Shown piece after piece: positions 7,453-16,701 of a stretch of 42,346 nucleotides of DNA; the stretch's first letter is position 1; each line of letters starts with the position of its first letter. The stretch lies in assembly GCA_017503575.1 (NCBI GenBank), contig JAFVSV010000022.1, forward strand, positions 1 through 42,346. The letters run 5' to 3'. A program made the translations under genes and the position numbers. Source of the stretch: Alistipes sp. (GTDB taxonomy: Bacteria > Bacteroidota > Bacteroidia > Bacteroidales > Rikenellaceae). A model generated the notes under the pieces. It worked only from the letters and a program-made list of their open reading frames with translations, was not told the origin of the DNA and made no database searches.

Positions 7453-9519
7453 ATGTCTATTATGAGAAAGATATTAGCATTGTTGAGCATGGTGCTCGTT
7501 GTAGCAGCCTGCTCTAAAGATATAGCAGATACGAATGTTGAGATGGCACAGGGCGAGGGAGCTATGCGTCTTGCGATTGCCACTCAGTCAGATATTACGG
7601 CCGATGATAGCGTCGTAATAAAGATCTATAAGGTAGATGGCGAGGAGCAGTCGCTCATTCGCCGCTACGACTCTGTCAACGATCTCCCCGATTACTTGTC
7701 ATTGCTTGCTGGTAACTATGTTGCAAAAGTGCAAGTGGGCGAGAAGCGTGCCGTATCGTTCGACGAGAAGTTCTACTATGGCGAGTCTCAGTTTGAGGTA
7801 AAGCCTACGGAGGTGGCTGCCGTTACGGTAGATTGTAAGCTTCAGTCGACAATCGTTGCGGTTAAGTACGATGCAACGGTAGCAGAGAAGCTCTCGGAGG
7901 GTTACTTCACAACCGTGGCTATCGCCGAGTCATACGACAAGCAGGCCATAGCTACTGGTGATGTTCTCTCGCTTACATACGAGGAGTCGAAGGATGGTTA
8001 TGTAATGATGCCCGAGGGTCAGACATCACTCTATTGGCACTTCGAGGGTACTCACCCCGTGGAGGGCGATATCGTTAAGGAGGGTCTTATCGAGAATATC
8101 AAGCCCGCAGCACGCTACACCATCACGTTGAAGTACTCGAAGGATGCTCCAGGTAACCTCGTAATTGAGGCTACTGTTGATGAGAGCATCGAGGAGTATG
8201 ATGATGTTATCATCTTCTCGCCAGACCCAACAATCCTTGGCGATGGCTTTGACATGGGTGAGCAGCAGCTCTCAACAACTGCTTCACGCACATATAACGT
8301 GGCATCGTTGGCGACAATCTCAACAATGACACTTAGCGTGTCGGGTGTTGAGTACGACCTCTTGAACAAGGCTCCTCAGGGTATCACCGTGGAGAAGACC
8401 GATGACCTCACATATAAGGTAATCGTTGCTGAGTCGTTCTTCGCGCAGGTTGCTGGTGGTGCTCAGGCACTTACCTTCCACATCGAGGATGTCGATGGCG
8501 GTAAGCTTACGAAGGATGTAAACTACCTTGTACAGGGTGTTATGCCACTCACAACATCGGACTACGACCTCTGGTTTGGTAACGTTACGTTCAAGGCTAC
8601 GGTTCTCAATAGCTCGGCTTCATCTGTAAAGATTGCTTACTCGGCTGATGGCGCTACTTGGACAGAGGTGGCTGCTATGGCAGGTACTGATGGCACATAT
8701 ACAGCTGTTGGTACTGATTTTGCGGCAGAGAAGAACTATACCTATAAGCTCGTTGTAGATAGCGCAGATGCTGGTAAGGCACTTACTCACCAGACAGCTG
8801 CGGGTGCACAGATTCCTAATGGTGACATGGAGTCATGGTCTGAATCGGGTGGTGTTGTCTATCCATACGCCAAGGGTGCTTCACCATTCTGGCTTACAGG
8901 TAACGATGGCGCTGCGATGGCTGGTGCAACACTTACTAAGTCATCGACAGATGTTCGTCCAGGCTCAACAGGTCAGTATTCGGCATACCTCAAGTCGCAG
9001 AAGGCGGCGGTGATGGGTATAGGTAAGTTCGCTGCTGGTAACCTCTTCGTAGGTACATTCTCGATGAGCGGCCTTAATGGTACCGTAAACTTCGGTCGCG
9101 ACTTCAAGTTCACTGCCAAGCCTAAGAGCCTCTCGTTCTGGATGAAACACAATGAGGGTACTATCAACGAGGGTGCTGGTACTCCATCGGAGGCTACTGG
9201 TATAGATAAGGCAACCATCATGGTGATTATCACCAGCTGGGATACACCATACGCTGTGAACACTGCCGATACTTCGACATTCTTCTCTATGGCCGACCTC
9301 GCAACAATGGAGGGTGTCATTGGCTACGGCTATATCGAGAAGCGTGAGTCTGCTACCGAGTGGGCTGAGTACACTATCGACATCACATACCGTGAGGATA
9401 TGAAGAACGTTAAGCCTAAGAAACTTGTCGTATCGTTCACTCCTTCGGGCTTCGGTGACTACTTCACAGGTTCTACCGAGTCGTGGATGTATGTCGACGA
9501 TATTAAATTTAACTATTAG
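7453..9519 (+). CDS. DUF4493 plus PCMD-domain lipoprotein
   Basis: A 688-aa lipoprotein with lipobox VAAC (Cys20) followed by SKD. The N-terminal ~250 residues follow the DUF4493 pattern (LPDYLSLLAGNYVAKVQVG, then FYYGESQFEVKPTEVAAV). A middle section (about 250-455) has Ig/Fn3-like strands. From NGDMESWSE (about 456) to the end is a PCMD domain (putative carbohydrate metabolism domain): FWLTGNDGAAMAGATL, VRPGS, MGIGKFAAGNLFVG, FGDYFTGSTESWMYVDD. The last gene of the operon carries a close PCMD paralogue. ATG 7462 is an equally good start. PCMD proteins are thought to bind or act on carbohydrate at the surface, but the activity is unproven. Confidence 0.8.
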   Translation: MSIMRKILALLSMVLVVAACSKDIADTNVEMAQGEGAMRLAIATQSDITADDSVVIKIYKVDGEEQSLIRRYDSVNDLPDYLSLLAGNYVAKVQVGEKRAVSFDEKFYYGESQFEVKPTEVAAVTVDCKLQSTIVAVKYDATVAEKLSEGYFTTVAIAESYDKQAIATGDVLSLTYEESKDGYVMMPEGQTSLYWHFEGTHPVEGDIVKEGLIENIKPAARYTITLKYSKDAPGNLVIEATVDESIEEYDDVIIFSPDPTILGDGFDMGEQQLSTTASRTYNVASLATISTMTLSVSGVEYDLLNKAPQGITVEKTDDLTYKVIVAESFFAQVAGGAQALTFHIEDVDGGKLTKDVNYLVQGVMPLTTSDYDLWFGNVTFKATVLNSSASSVKIAYSADGATWTEVAAMAGTDGTYTAVGTDFAAEKNYTYKLVVDSADAGKALTHQTAAGAQIPNGDMESWSESGGVVYPYAKGASPFWLTGNDGAAMAGATLTKSSTDVRPGSTGQYSAYLKSQKAAVMGIGKFAAGNLFVGTFSMSGLNGTVNFGRDFKFTAKPKSLSFWMKHNEGTINEGAGTPSEATGIDKATIMVIITSWDTPYAVNTADTSTFFSMADLATMEGVIGYGYIEKRESATEWAEYTIDITYREDMKNVKPKKLVVSFTPSGFGDYFTGSTESWMYVDDIKFNY

Positions 9520-9574
9520 TAACGTAAGTGGGGTAGTGGCAGCGACTGTTGCCGCTACTCCAATACCTTTTTAG

Positions 9575-10381
9575 ATGAAGAAATTTTATTTAGCTCTCTT
9601 GCTGCTCGCCACCACCCTTGGTGTGTCGGCACAGCAGGCAGAGACCACACCAAAGAGTGCAGATGCGACTGAGGCGGTGGAGATGACGCCAAACGAGGCT
9701 CGTAAGCAGCGTGGCTTCTTCTCCAAGGATGTCTTTGTTCCCAAGGGACAGTGGATATTTGGTGGCTCGGCGGCCTACTCGGCACACCGTAACGATGGTT
9801 ATAAGTTTACGCTTATCAACGATATTGACTCCGAAGGCTACACCGTAACGGTAAGCCCCATGGTGGCCTATGCGCCATGGAAGAATATGGCTGTTGGTAT
9901 TCGATTTGGCTATGGCCGCTCGCTGTTAGCTTTGGATAACGCCTCGTTGTCGGTCTCGGATGTCGATATTAATGTCGATATGTTCCACCAGATTAAGCAT
10001 ACCTATACGGGTACGCTCTTTTGGCGCCCATATATCCCACTCGGGCATAGCAACCGTTTTGCCTTCTTTGCCGAGGTGCAGCTCAACTTCTCGGGAGGTC
10101 AGTCAAAGGTCGTTGCCGCAACACAGGAGGTCGATGGCATGCAGGACTATCGTGGCACCTACTCCGAACAGTTTGGGGCCCAGGTGGCTATCCAGCCGGG
10201 CATCGTGGCTTTCATCACGAACAACGCTGCTGTGGAGCTCTCTATTGGCGTCTTTGGCATTGGCTTTGACCGAGTGCACCAGATTAAGAATCAGGTTGCC
10301 GAGGGCGAGACATCGTCACTCGATACTAACTTCAAGCTAAACCTACTGTCCGTGGGCTTTGGTATGTCGTTCTACCTATAA
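9575..10381 (+). CDS. Outer-membrane beta-barrel protein (operon copy 1)
   Basis: 268 aa with a type I signal peptide (MKKFYLALLLLATTLGVSA, cleavage before QQ). After a short linker the chain alternates polar and hydrophobic residues in strands with aromatic girdles (YSAHRNDGYKFTLIND, VGIRFGYGRSLLAL, LFWRPYIPLG). It ends in MSFYL, an outer-membrane-barrel C-terminus. No lipobox. The next gene encodes a similar barrel, and both sit between DUF4493 and PCMD lipoproteins, so they may anchor or export the operon's surface lipoproteins. That role is inference; a small porin is the alternative. Confidence 0.7.
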   Translation: MKKFYLALLLLATTLGVSAQQAETTPKSADATEAVEMTPNEARKQRGFFSKDVFVPKGQWIFGGSAAYSAHRNDGYKFTLINDIDSEGYTVTVSPMVAYAPWKNMAVGIRFGYGRSLLALDNASLSVSDVDINVDMFHQIKHTYTGTLFWRPYIPLGHSNRFAFFAEVQLNFSGGQSKVVAATQEVDGMQDYRGTYSEQFGAQVAIQPGIVAFITNNAAVELSIGVFGIGFDRVHQIKNQVAEGETSSLDTNFKLNLLSVGFGMSFYL

Positions 10382-10393
10382 AATCGCAGCGCT

Positions 10394-11215
10394 ATGAGAA
10401 GATTTATACTATTTTTTGTTGCTGCTGCGTTATCACTCACGGTAGTAAACGCTGCAGAGCCACAAGGTGTTTCGGCTGACAACACCACGCAGAAGACGAA
10501 GTTCTTGCCTATGCGCCAACGTATCAACCGAAATATCGACCAGAATAAGTTTGTCTATAAAGGTGAGGTGATGATTGGTCTCTCGGCCTCTTATGGAAAC
10601 CTTAAGTCGCAGGATTCTGATTTGATGCTCCTTTTGGACAACATCAACATGGGTCTACGAAGTACAACCGTCAAGCCATTTTTCGCATACGCGTATCGCG
10701 ATAATCAGGCCGTAGGTTTACGCTTCGGCTATGAGAATATCGCTGGTGAGGTTGGAAACTTGGATGTTAACCTCGGTCTGATTGCCGATATGGAGAATCT
10801 TGGCATCTCGAATCTTGGCATCCACAATGAGAGCTTCATGTGGTCTATCTTCCACCGCAACTACATTGGCTTGGATCGTCGAGGTATTGTGGGTGTGATT
10901 ATGGAGACGGAGCTTATGGTTAAGAGTGGTACATCGACAATGTGGAGCGGTACGGGCGACGATATGTCGCGAAGCAACAGTCGCAACTTCGCCGCACGCC
11001 TTAACTTCAACCCTGGTATGGGTGTCTATGTATTCCCACAGGTTTGCTTGACAGTTACGGTTGGCGTAGGTGGCCTATACTACAATAACATCCGCCAGTT
11101 CGATATGTCGGGTGTTGAGACGGGTCGCCGCGACCGTTCGGGCTTGAAGTTTAAGCTAAACATCGCTGATATTCAGATTGGTCTGGTGGCCCATTTGTGG
11201 AATAATAAGAAGTAA
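10394..11215 (+). CDS. Outer-membrane beta-barrel protein (operon copy 2)
   Basis: 273 aa, type I signal peptide ending VNA-AEP, and the same architecture as the preceding gene: a linker with charged residues, then F-V-x-K-G-E-x-M-I-G-L-S-A-S-Y, V-G-L-R-F-G-Y, F-x-R-N-Y-I-G-L-D and further amphipathic strands. It lies 12 bp after the first barrel gene and 6 bp before the second PCMD gene, so translation is probably coupled. The shared strand motifs (VG[IL]RFGY, a central aromatic pair before the barrel midpoint) suggest an old tandem duplication. Function unknown beyond an outer-membrane location. Confidence 0.7.
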   Translation: MRRFILFFVAAALSLTVVNAAEPQGVSADNTTQKTKFLPMRQRINRNIDQNKFVYKGEVMIGLSASYGNLKSQDSDLMLLLDNINMGLRSTTVKPFFAYAYRDNQAVGLRFGYENIAGEVGNLDVNLGLIADMENLGISNLGIHNESFMWSIFHRNYIGLDRRGIVGVIMETELMVKSGTSTMWSGTGDDMSRSNSRNFAARLNFNPGMGVYVFPQVCLTVTVGVGGLYYNNIRQFDMSGVETGRRDRSGLKFKLNIADIQIGLVAHLWNNKK

Positions 11216-11221
11216 AGAGCT

Positions 11222-12817
11222 ATGATAAAGTTGTTTAGAACGCTATTTGTAGGAGCTCTTGCCATTGTGGCTGTGGGCTGTATCGAGAATGATGTGCCAT
11301 ATCCCGTTGTCAAGCTCGATATCCTCGCACTTGATGCCGAGGGTCTAAAGTCACAGCCTCAGATTGATGCTGTGAGCAAGAGTGTGAAGCTCGACCTTGA
11401 GGAGACTACCGATATCCGCAACGTGAAGATTAACTCTATCACGACAACCGAGGGTGCTACCTCGTCGGTATCGTTCCCTGGATCTTTCGATTTGCGCACA
11501 CCGCTATATGTCGAGCTCTCGAAGTACCAGACCTACGAGTGGACAATATCTGCCGAGCAGACTATCGAGCGCTACTATATGGTCGAGGGTCAAATTGGCG
11601 AGTCGAAGATTGATGCAGAGCACCATGTGGCTACGGCACTTGTGCCTATGGACCATGATATGAAGAGCGTAACTATCACCGCTCTTAAGCTCGGTCCTAA
11701 GGATATTACAACCTACTCGGTAGATTTCGCCGAGCTTACCGACTTTAGTGACGACTCTATGCGTCAGGTTACGGTGTCGTATCACGATGATATCGTGGAG
11801 ACGTGGACGTTGCAGGTTATACCCACCGACGTAGAGATTGAGTTCAAGGGCGTTGATGCTTGGGCAAGGCGTATATGGCTCTATGCCGAGGGCCGCAGCG
11901 GCGCTGATCTCGGCTTTAAGTATCGTAAGGCGGGTGATGAGGAGTGGCTCGCGGTTAACGATATTACGGTCAATGGCGGTAGCTTCTCGGCCTGTATCGG
12001 AGACCTTGAGACCTTGACAGAGTATGAGGTTGTGGCATACTCCAACGATAGCTTTACCGATGTCGTTAAGGTAACTACGGAGGATCTATTCGAGTTGCCT
12101 AATGCAGGCTTCGAGGAGTGGTCAACGGTAAACAATGTCGTTTGTCCCTATATTGATACTCCATTTTGGGGCTCGGGTAACGATGGTGCGGCTATGGCAA
12201 GCACAACGCTTACGGAGCCTACCGAGGATGTACGCCCAGGTAGCGAGGGTAAGTATGCTGCATCGCTTCAGTCGAAGAAGGCTGCGCTGATGGGTATCGG
12301 TAAGTTTGCTGCGGGTAACATCTTCCTTGGTGAGTTTGGTGGTCTTGTAGGCTTGGATGGCTTGGTTAACTTTGGTCGTCCTACTACGGCACGCCCCGTA
12401 GCTCTTCATGGCTGGGTTAAGTATAATTGTGGTGCTATCGACGAGCTTGGCCGTGTGCCTTCGGCACGCCCCGACCTTAAGAAGGGCGATATGGACGAGG
12501 GTCAGATTATGATTGCCGTGGGTAACTGGACTGCGGAGGAGTATGGCGGTAGTGCCGACTGCCCTGTGGTGGTTAATACGAAGGATGAGTCTACCTACTT
12601 TGATAAGGAGGGCAAGAACGTTATCGGTGTTGGTGAGATGATTCTTACGGAGTCTACCGATGGCTGGATGGAGTTTACCTTGCCTTTGGAGTACCGCACT
12701 ACAAGTGAGGTGCCTACCCACATGATTATCGTCTGCACAGGCTCGCGCTTTGGTGACTACTTCACCGGCTCGACACAGAGCTTGATGCTTGTCGATGATT
12801 TGGAGTTGATATACTAA
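11222..12817 (+). CDS. PCMD-domain lipoprotein
   Basis: A 531-aa lipoprotein with lipobox AVGC (Cys20) followed by IEND. Residues about 25-290 are beta-rich, with Ig/Fn3-like segments (LDILALDAEGLKSQPQID; EFKGVDAWARRIWLYAEG). The C-terminal ~240 residues are a PCMD domain closely matching the one in the gene at 7453: FEEWSTVNN, GSGNDGAAMASTTL, EDVRPGSEGKYAASL, MGIGKFAAGNIFLGEFG, RFGDYFTGSTQSLMLVDD. The N-terminal region resembles the extension often found before PCMD in Bacteroidales proteins. It is the last gene of the operon and is followed by a strong terminator. Confidence 0.8.
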   Translation: MIKLFRTLFVGALAIVAVGCIENDVPYPVVKLDILALDAEGLKSQPQIDAVSKSVKLDLEETTDIRNVKINSITTTEGATSSVSFPGSFDLRTPLYVELSKYQTYEWTISAEQTIERYYMVEGQIGESKIDAEHHVATALVPMDHDMKSVTITALKLGPKDITTYSVDFAELTDFSDDSMRQVTVSYHDDIVETWTLQVIPTDVEIEFKGVDAWARRIWLYAEGRSGADLGFKYRKAGDEEWLAVNDITVNGGSFSACIGDLETLTEYEVVAYSNDSFTDVVKVTTEDLFELPNAGFEEWSTVNNVVCPYIDTPFWGSGNDGAAMASTTLTEPTEDVRPGSEGKYAASLQSKKAALMGIGKFAAGNIFLGEFGGLVGLDGLVNFGRPTTARPVALHGWVKYNCGAIDELGRVPSARPDLKKGDMDEGQIMIAVGNWTAEEYGGSADCPVVVNTKDESTYFDKEGKNVIGVGEMILTESTDGWMEFTLPLEYRTTSEVPTHMIIVCTGSRFGDYFTGSTQSLMLVDDLELIY

Positions 12818-12834
12818 CTATCGCTAATACCATT

Positions 12835-12870
12835 GAGGAGGGATGCCGAGGGTGTCCCTCCTCTTTTTTT
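12835..12870 (+). terminator. Terminator of the seven-gene operon
   Basis: A 9-bp perfect stem GAGGAGGGA / TCCCTCCTC (12835-12843 with 12855-12863) is followed by seven T residues. Confidence 0.9.
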
Positions 12871-12904
12871 CGCCGTTTGGGGTTGTATATTGCGGAATGT
12901 TTGT

Positions 12905-12912
12905 TAATTTTG
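12905..12912 (+). promoter_or_regulatory. -7 promoter element of lnt-folC
   Basis: TAATTTTG matches TAnnTTTG and lies 27 bp before the lnt ATG. A TTG at 12883-12885 sits 19 bp upstream, roughly where a -33 element belongs. Confidence 0.6.
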
Positions 12913-12939
12913 TAGTCGTTAAACGTAAACCTTCGCACG

Positions 12940-14499
12940 ATGACACAGCTCACAACACGCAAACGACTTTTGCTCGTCATAATATCTGTTATACTGCTAT
13001 CCATCGGTTGGCTCGGTCTCTCGGGCATCACGCTCCTCTTTGCGCTTGTGCCGCTGATGATTATTAGTGAGCACTATGGCGAGTCGCGCCGCGACTTCAT
13101 GCGTATGATGGGGTGGGCGGCGATGACTTTTGCGTTGTGGAGTGTCGTCTCTATATGGTGGGTTACCATTGCCCATTGGACGGGTACGCTCACGGCAACC
13201 ATCGTTGGTACGTTCTGGAACTTGGTGGCATTTATGACCTACCACTATGTCTCGAAGCGTGCTCCTCGTGCCTTGGCATATACGCTACTTGCCACACTAT
13301 GGATTACCACCGAGTACCTCTACTACTCGGCCGATGTGATGACCTTCCCATGGTTGCTCCTCGGCCACGGTTTCTCGAACGATATATGGGCAGTTCAGTG
13401 GTATGAGTATACTGGCGTCTTTGGCGGTACGCTGTGGGCTATGGCGTCTAATATTGCTATCTTTGAGGCCATGCGTAGCCATACGAAGGTGGCAAAGGTG
13501 CGTGCTTCGCTTATTGCCGCACTTCCGCTGCTCGCATCCATTGCGATATATTTCACCTACGCGCCCTCCGATGAGCGTATGACAATCTCCGTTGTGCAGC
13601 CTAATGTGGCATGCTACGAGGAGAATAAAATCTCAAAGGAGGACATCGCAGAGCTTATTTCGGAGCTTCCCGACGATACCTCGTGTGTCATCCTTCCAGA
13701 GTCAGCATTGTGTTATGTGGAAGAGATGCCTACGCCTATGGTCGAGGAGTGTCTGGATGGCTATGCGCCATACTTGGTACAGCTCTTTGGTGGCCGTGAT
13801 GATGTGAGCATGATTGTTGGTCAGTCGACTATGCGTACATACGGCGACCATAAGGCCACCACCACGGCACGACATGGCGACTGGGGCTACTATGACCTAT
13901 ATAATACCGCACTTCTCGTCTCTACGGATGGTGGTGTTGATGATTCCTACCATAAGGCGAAGCTTGTTATTGGCGTTGAGGCTATGCCCGAGTTTGTTAG
14001 CTCGTTTGTCGACCTCGGTGGTGTTACAGGCCAGCTTGGTTGGGGCGAGGGACATAGGGTCTTTGCGGTTGATGGCCATAAGTTAGGCCCAGCGATATGC
14101 TACGAGGCTCTGTATAGCGACTACTTTGCGGGCTTCGTTCGTAAGGGCGCCGATGCTATGGCTGTCATCTCGAATGATGGCTGGTGGGGCGATACTGCGG
14201 GTCATAAGCGTCTCTTCGACTTCTGCCGCCTGCGTGCTATCGAGACACGACGCTCGGTGGCTCGTAGCGCTAATACGGGTATCTCGGGCTTTATATCGCC
14301 TCGAGGAGATGTTGTTGGTGATATCCTCGAGTGGGACGAGCGCGGCGCGCTCACTCAATGTATTGAGCTGCGTGATGATGAGACCATCTATGTGCGCTAT
14401 GGTGATTGGGTAGCTCGCATATCTATCTATGCAGCGGTGCTATCACTACTCTACTTTGTTGCATACCGTGTTCGTCGCCGCAACCACCTTGTAGACTAA
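12940..14499 (+). CDS. lnt: Apolipoprotein N-acyltransferase
   Basis: Adds the third acyl chain to the N-terminal cysteine of lipoproteins in the inner membrane. The 519-aa protein begins with several hydrophobic membrane segments (about residues 9-205), followed by a periplasmic carbon-nitrogen hydrolase domain. The catalytic triad is visible: Glu254 in LPESAL, Lys339 in YHKAKLV and Cys387 in AICYEA. Another conserved element is SNDGWWGDT (411-419). A final hydrophobic stretch near residues 487-505 (IYAAVLSLLYFVAY) matches the last helix. It is followed 27 bp later by folC and likely cotranscribed. It fits a genome rich in lipoproteins. Confidence 0.93.
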   Translation: MTQLTTRKRLLLVIISVILLSIGWLGLSGITLLFALVPLMIISEHYGESRRDFMRMMGWAAMTFALWSVVSIWWVTIAHWTGTLTATIVGTFWNLVAFMTYHYVSKRAPRALAYTLLATLWITTEYLYYSADVMTFPWLLLGHGFSNDIWAVQWYEYTGVFGGTLWAMASNIAIFEAMRSHTKVAKVRASLIAALPLLASIAIYFTYAPSDERMTISVVQPNVACYEENKISKEDIAELISELPDDTSCVILPESALCYVEEMPTPMVEECLDGYAPYLVQLFGGRDDVSMIVGQSTMRTYGDHKATTTARHGDWGYYDLYNTALLVSTDGGVDDSYHKAKLVIGVEAMPEFVSSFVDLGGVTGQLGWGEGHRVFAVDGHKLGPAICYEALYSDYFAGFVRKGADAMAVISNDGWWGDTAGHKRLFDFCRLRAIETRRSVARSANTGISGFISPRGDVVGDILEWDERGALTQCIELRDDETIYVRYGDWVARISIYAAVLSLLYFVAYRVRRRNHLVD

Positions 14500-14526
14500 T
14501 TTACTGTTTAACAAATATTTCAGATT

Positions 14527-15819
14527 ATGAACTATTCACAGACACTCGACTTTCTCTTTACTTCTATGCCGTCGTTCCAGCGTGTTGGTGGCGACGCTTA
14601 TAAGCCGGGATTAGAGCGTATTGTTGCCTTCTGCCAGCACCTTGGCAACCCCCAGCGCAACTACTATACGATACATGTTGCGGGTACCAATGGCAAGGGC
14701 TCTGTATCGCACATGCTTGCCTCTATCTTGCAGCAGGCGGGCTACCGCACGGGTCTCTTCACGTCGCCCCATTTGAGCGACTTCCGCGAGCGTATTCGTG
14801 TCGATGGCGAGATGATTCCCAAGCAGAAGGTCGTTAACTTCGTCGATAAGCACCAGGCGAAGATGCAGGAGCTCGACTTGTCGTTCTTCGAGATGACTGC
14901 GGCCATGGCCTTCGACTACTTCGATCAGAGCGATGTCGAGGTCGCTGTTATCGAGACAGGCCTCGGCGGTCGCCTCGATGCTACAAATATTATTACCCCT
15001 ATACTCAGCGTTATCACCAATATAGGTATGGAGCATACAGAGTTCTTGGGCGATACCATCGAGAAGATAGCTGCCGAGAAGGCGGGTATCATCAAGAAGA
15101 GCGTGCCTGTGATTATCGGCGAGTCGTCGGAGGCCTATAATGGCGTCTTCGAGGCTCGTGCCGAGGAGCTTAACTCGCGCCTTATATATGCCGAGAAGGA
15201 GTGGATATTGAATGCTGTTGAGCACTTCGACGACAGCAGTCAGCACTTTAGCCTTGTGCGCACACGCGACGAGCGTGGCTACGAGCTCGATGTCGACCTC
15301 TTGGGTAACTACCAGCGCCATAACGTCATCACGGCGTGTGCCGCTGCCGACCTCCTTGCCGAGCAGACGCCTCTTACCATCTCGCGTCGCGCCTTCCGCG
15401 AGGGCTTGGCCACCGTAGCACAGAATACGTCGCTTATGGGTCGTTGGCAGGTGCTTGGCAACGAGCCATATATTGTTGCCGACACGGGCCATAATGTTCA
15501 TGGCTGGCGCTATGTTGCCGAGCAGCTCGAGGCGTTGGAGTGCGACCGCTTGTTCTGCGTTATTGGCTTCGCCAAGGAGAAGGCCTTGGAGGATATCATG
15601 GCACTGCTACCACGCAAGGCGCACTATATCTTCACTCGTGCCTCTATTGAGCGTGCTCGCGCCGTTGAGGATATCGCTGCTGTTGCCGATAAGCTTGGCC
15701 TTGACTATGAGTGTAGGCCCACTGTTGCCGAAGCTCTTGCCCATGCCAAGTCGTTGGCACTGCCTGCCGATGCTATCTTTATTGGCGGTAGTAACTTTGT
15801 TGTTGCCGAGATAGAGTAG
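14527..15819 (+). CDS. folC: Bifunctional folylpolyglutamate synthase / dihydrofolate synthase
   Basis: A Mur-ligase-family enzyme that joins glutamate to dihydropteroate and folates in the cytoplasm. The 430 aa include the ATP-binding P-loop GTNGKGS (53-59), the downstream TSPHLSDFRERI segment, the ETGLGGRLDATN motif and a C-terminal Mur-ligase domain with a VADTGHN-like motif. Length and order are standard. It is the second gene after lnt, with a terminator directly after its stop. Confidence 0.95.
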   Translation: MNYSQTLDFLFTSMPSFQRVGGDAYKPGLERIVAFCQHLGNPQRNYYTIHVAGTNGKGSVSHMLASILQQAGYRTGLFTSPHLSDFRERIRVDGEMIPKQKVVNFVDKHQAKMQELDLSFFEMTAAMAFDYFDQSDVEVAVIETGLGGRLDATNIITPILSVITNIGMEHTEFLGDTIEKIAAEKAGIIKKSVPVIIGESSEAYNGVFEARAEELNSRLIYAEKEWILNAVEHFDDSSQHFSLVRTRDERGYELDVDLLGNYQRHNVITACAAADLLAEQTPLTISRRAFREGLATVAQNTSLMGRWQVLGNEPYIVADTGHNVHGWRYVAEQLEALECDRLFCVIGFAKEKALEDIMALLPRKAHYIFTRASIERARAVEDIAAVADKLGLDYECRPTVAEALAHAKSLALPADAIFIGGSNFVVAEIE

Positions 15820-15839
15820 GGCGGGAATAATGTTTTATT

Positions 15840-15870
15840 GGGCTGCTGCGCACTGTGGTAGCCCTTTTTT
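15840..15870 (+). terminator. Terminator after folC
   Basis: GGGCT pairs with AGCCC around an imperfectly paired GC-rich centre, followed by six T residues. It ends only two bases before the ATG of the HAD phosphatase, whose frame extends back into this hairpin via an unlikely GTG at 15855. Confidence 0.65.
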
Positions 15871-15872
15871 AT

Positions 15873-16532
15873 ATGGATATGAGGTGTAAGCATATTATCT
15901 TCGATTTCGATGGCACGTTGGGCGATACGCGCCAAAATATTGTTGTCACGCTTCAAGCTACGATGCGCGATATGGGACTTGATATGCGTAGCGAGGAGGC
16001 GTGTGTTGCGACTATTGGCCTCACCTTGGAGCAGAGCTTCATGACGATGTACCCCACGATGAGCCGCGAGGAGGCGCAACGCTGCGTTCTCCACTATCGC
16101 GATATCTTCTATCGCAGTATCGAGGAGTATGTGCCGCGCTCTTTCGATGACGTTGTGGCGACCCTTGCCGAGCTGCACCGCCGAGGTATTACCATGAGTA
16201 TAGCCTCGTCGCGCTCGTCGCCATCGCTGTTGCTCTTCTTGCGTAGTATGGAGATTGCCGACTACTTCTGCTATGTCCTCGGCTCGGATAGTGTTACCAA
16301 GCATAAACCTGACCCCGAGCCTGTGAATAACATCCTCTCTACGCTCCGTTTAAGCCCCTCTGATGCGCTTGTGGTGGGCGATATGCCCGTAGATATTCTT
16401 ATGGCGCGTGATGCCTCTGTGCGTAGCGTAGGTGTCACCTATGGTAACTCGTCGCGCGAGGAGCTGTTGTCGGCGGGTGCGGACTATGTTATCGACTCTA
16501 TCTCGGAACTTCTCCATATCGTCGAGAGGTAA
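15873..16532 (+). CDS. HAD-superfamily hydrolase, phosphoglycolate phosphatase-like
   Basis: A 219-aa soluble phosphatase of the HAD subfamily I (PGP/YjjG-like) type. Motif I is DFDGTLGDT, with nucleophile Asp11 and acid/base Asp13 counted from the ATG at 15873. Motif II is the Ser in SIASSRSS, motif III is the Lys in KHKPDPEP, and motif IV is VVGDMPVDILMA. A helical cap lies between motifs I and II. The upstream GTG at 15855 falls inside the folC terminator, so ATG 15873 (or 15879) is preferred. The substrate is uncertain; phosphoglycolate, pyrophosphate or nucleotides are possible. Confidence 0.85.
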   Translation: MDMRCKHIIFDFDGTLGDTRQNIVVTLQATMRDMGLDMRSEEACVATIGLTLEQSFMTMYPTMSREEAQRCVLHYRDIFYRSIEEYVPRSFDDVVATLAELHRRGITMSIASSRSSPSLLLFLRSMEIADYFCYVLGSDSVTKHKPDPEPVNNILSTLRLSPSDALVVGDMPVDILMARDASVRSVGVTYGNSSREELLSAGADYVIDSISELLHIVER

Positions 16533-16546
16533 ATAAGCAGTTTCCC

Positions 16547-16682
16547 TGCGCTTGGTCGGGCACTTCGCTTGGTTGGGCGCTTCGCTTGTTCGGGCACTTC
16601 GCTTGTTCGGGCACTTCGCTTGTTCGGGCACTTCGCTTGGTCGGGTGCTTCGCTTGGTCGGGTGCTTCGCTTGGTCGGGCGT
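16547..16682 (+). repeat. 17-bp direct tandem repeat array, 8 units
   Basis: Eight head-to-tail copies of a 17-bp unit with consensus TTCGCTTGKTCGGGYRC. Units 3, 4 and 5 are identical; units 6 and 7 are identical to each other; units 1, 2 and 8 carry a few changes. There are no spacers. The array starts about 14 bp after the stop of the HAD gene. Seventeen is not a multiple of three, so the array does not encode a protein repeat. The blocks of identical units suggest recent expansion by slippage or unequal exchange. Confidence 0.9.
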
Positions 16683-16701
16683 TCCTCTTGATTAAAATTA
16701 A

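Noticed and set aside
14611-15501. 296-aa open frame on the minus strand
   Set aside because: Antisense shadow of folC; the folC motifs are intact.
15855-15872. GTG start extending the HAD phosphatase
   Set aside because: It lies inside the folC terminator hairpin; ATG 15873 is better placed.
16350-16631. 93-aa minus-strand frame across the 17-bp repeats
   Set aside because: The unit length is not a multiple of three and the frame is mostly antisense to the HAD gene.
16547-16682. CRISPR array
   Set aside because: Units are contiguous with no spacers and are too short; no cas gene in the window.
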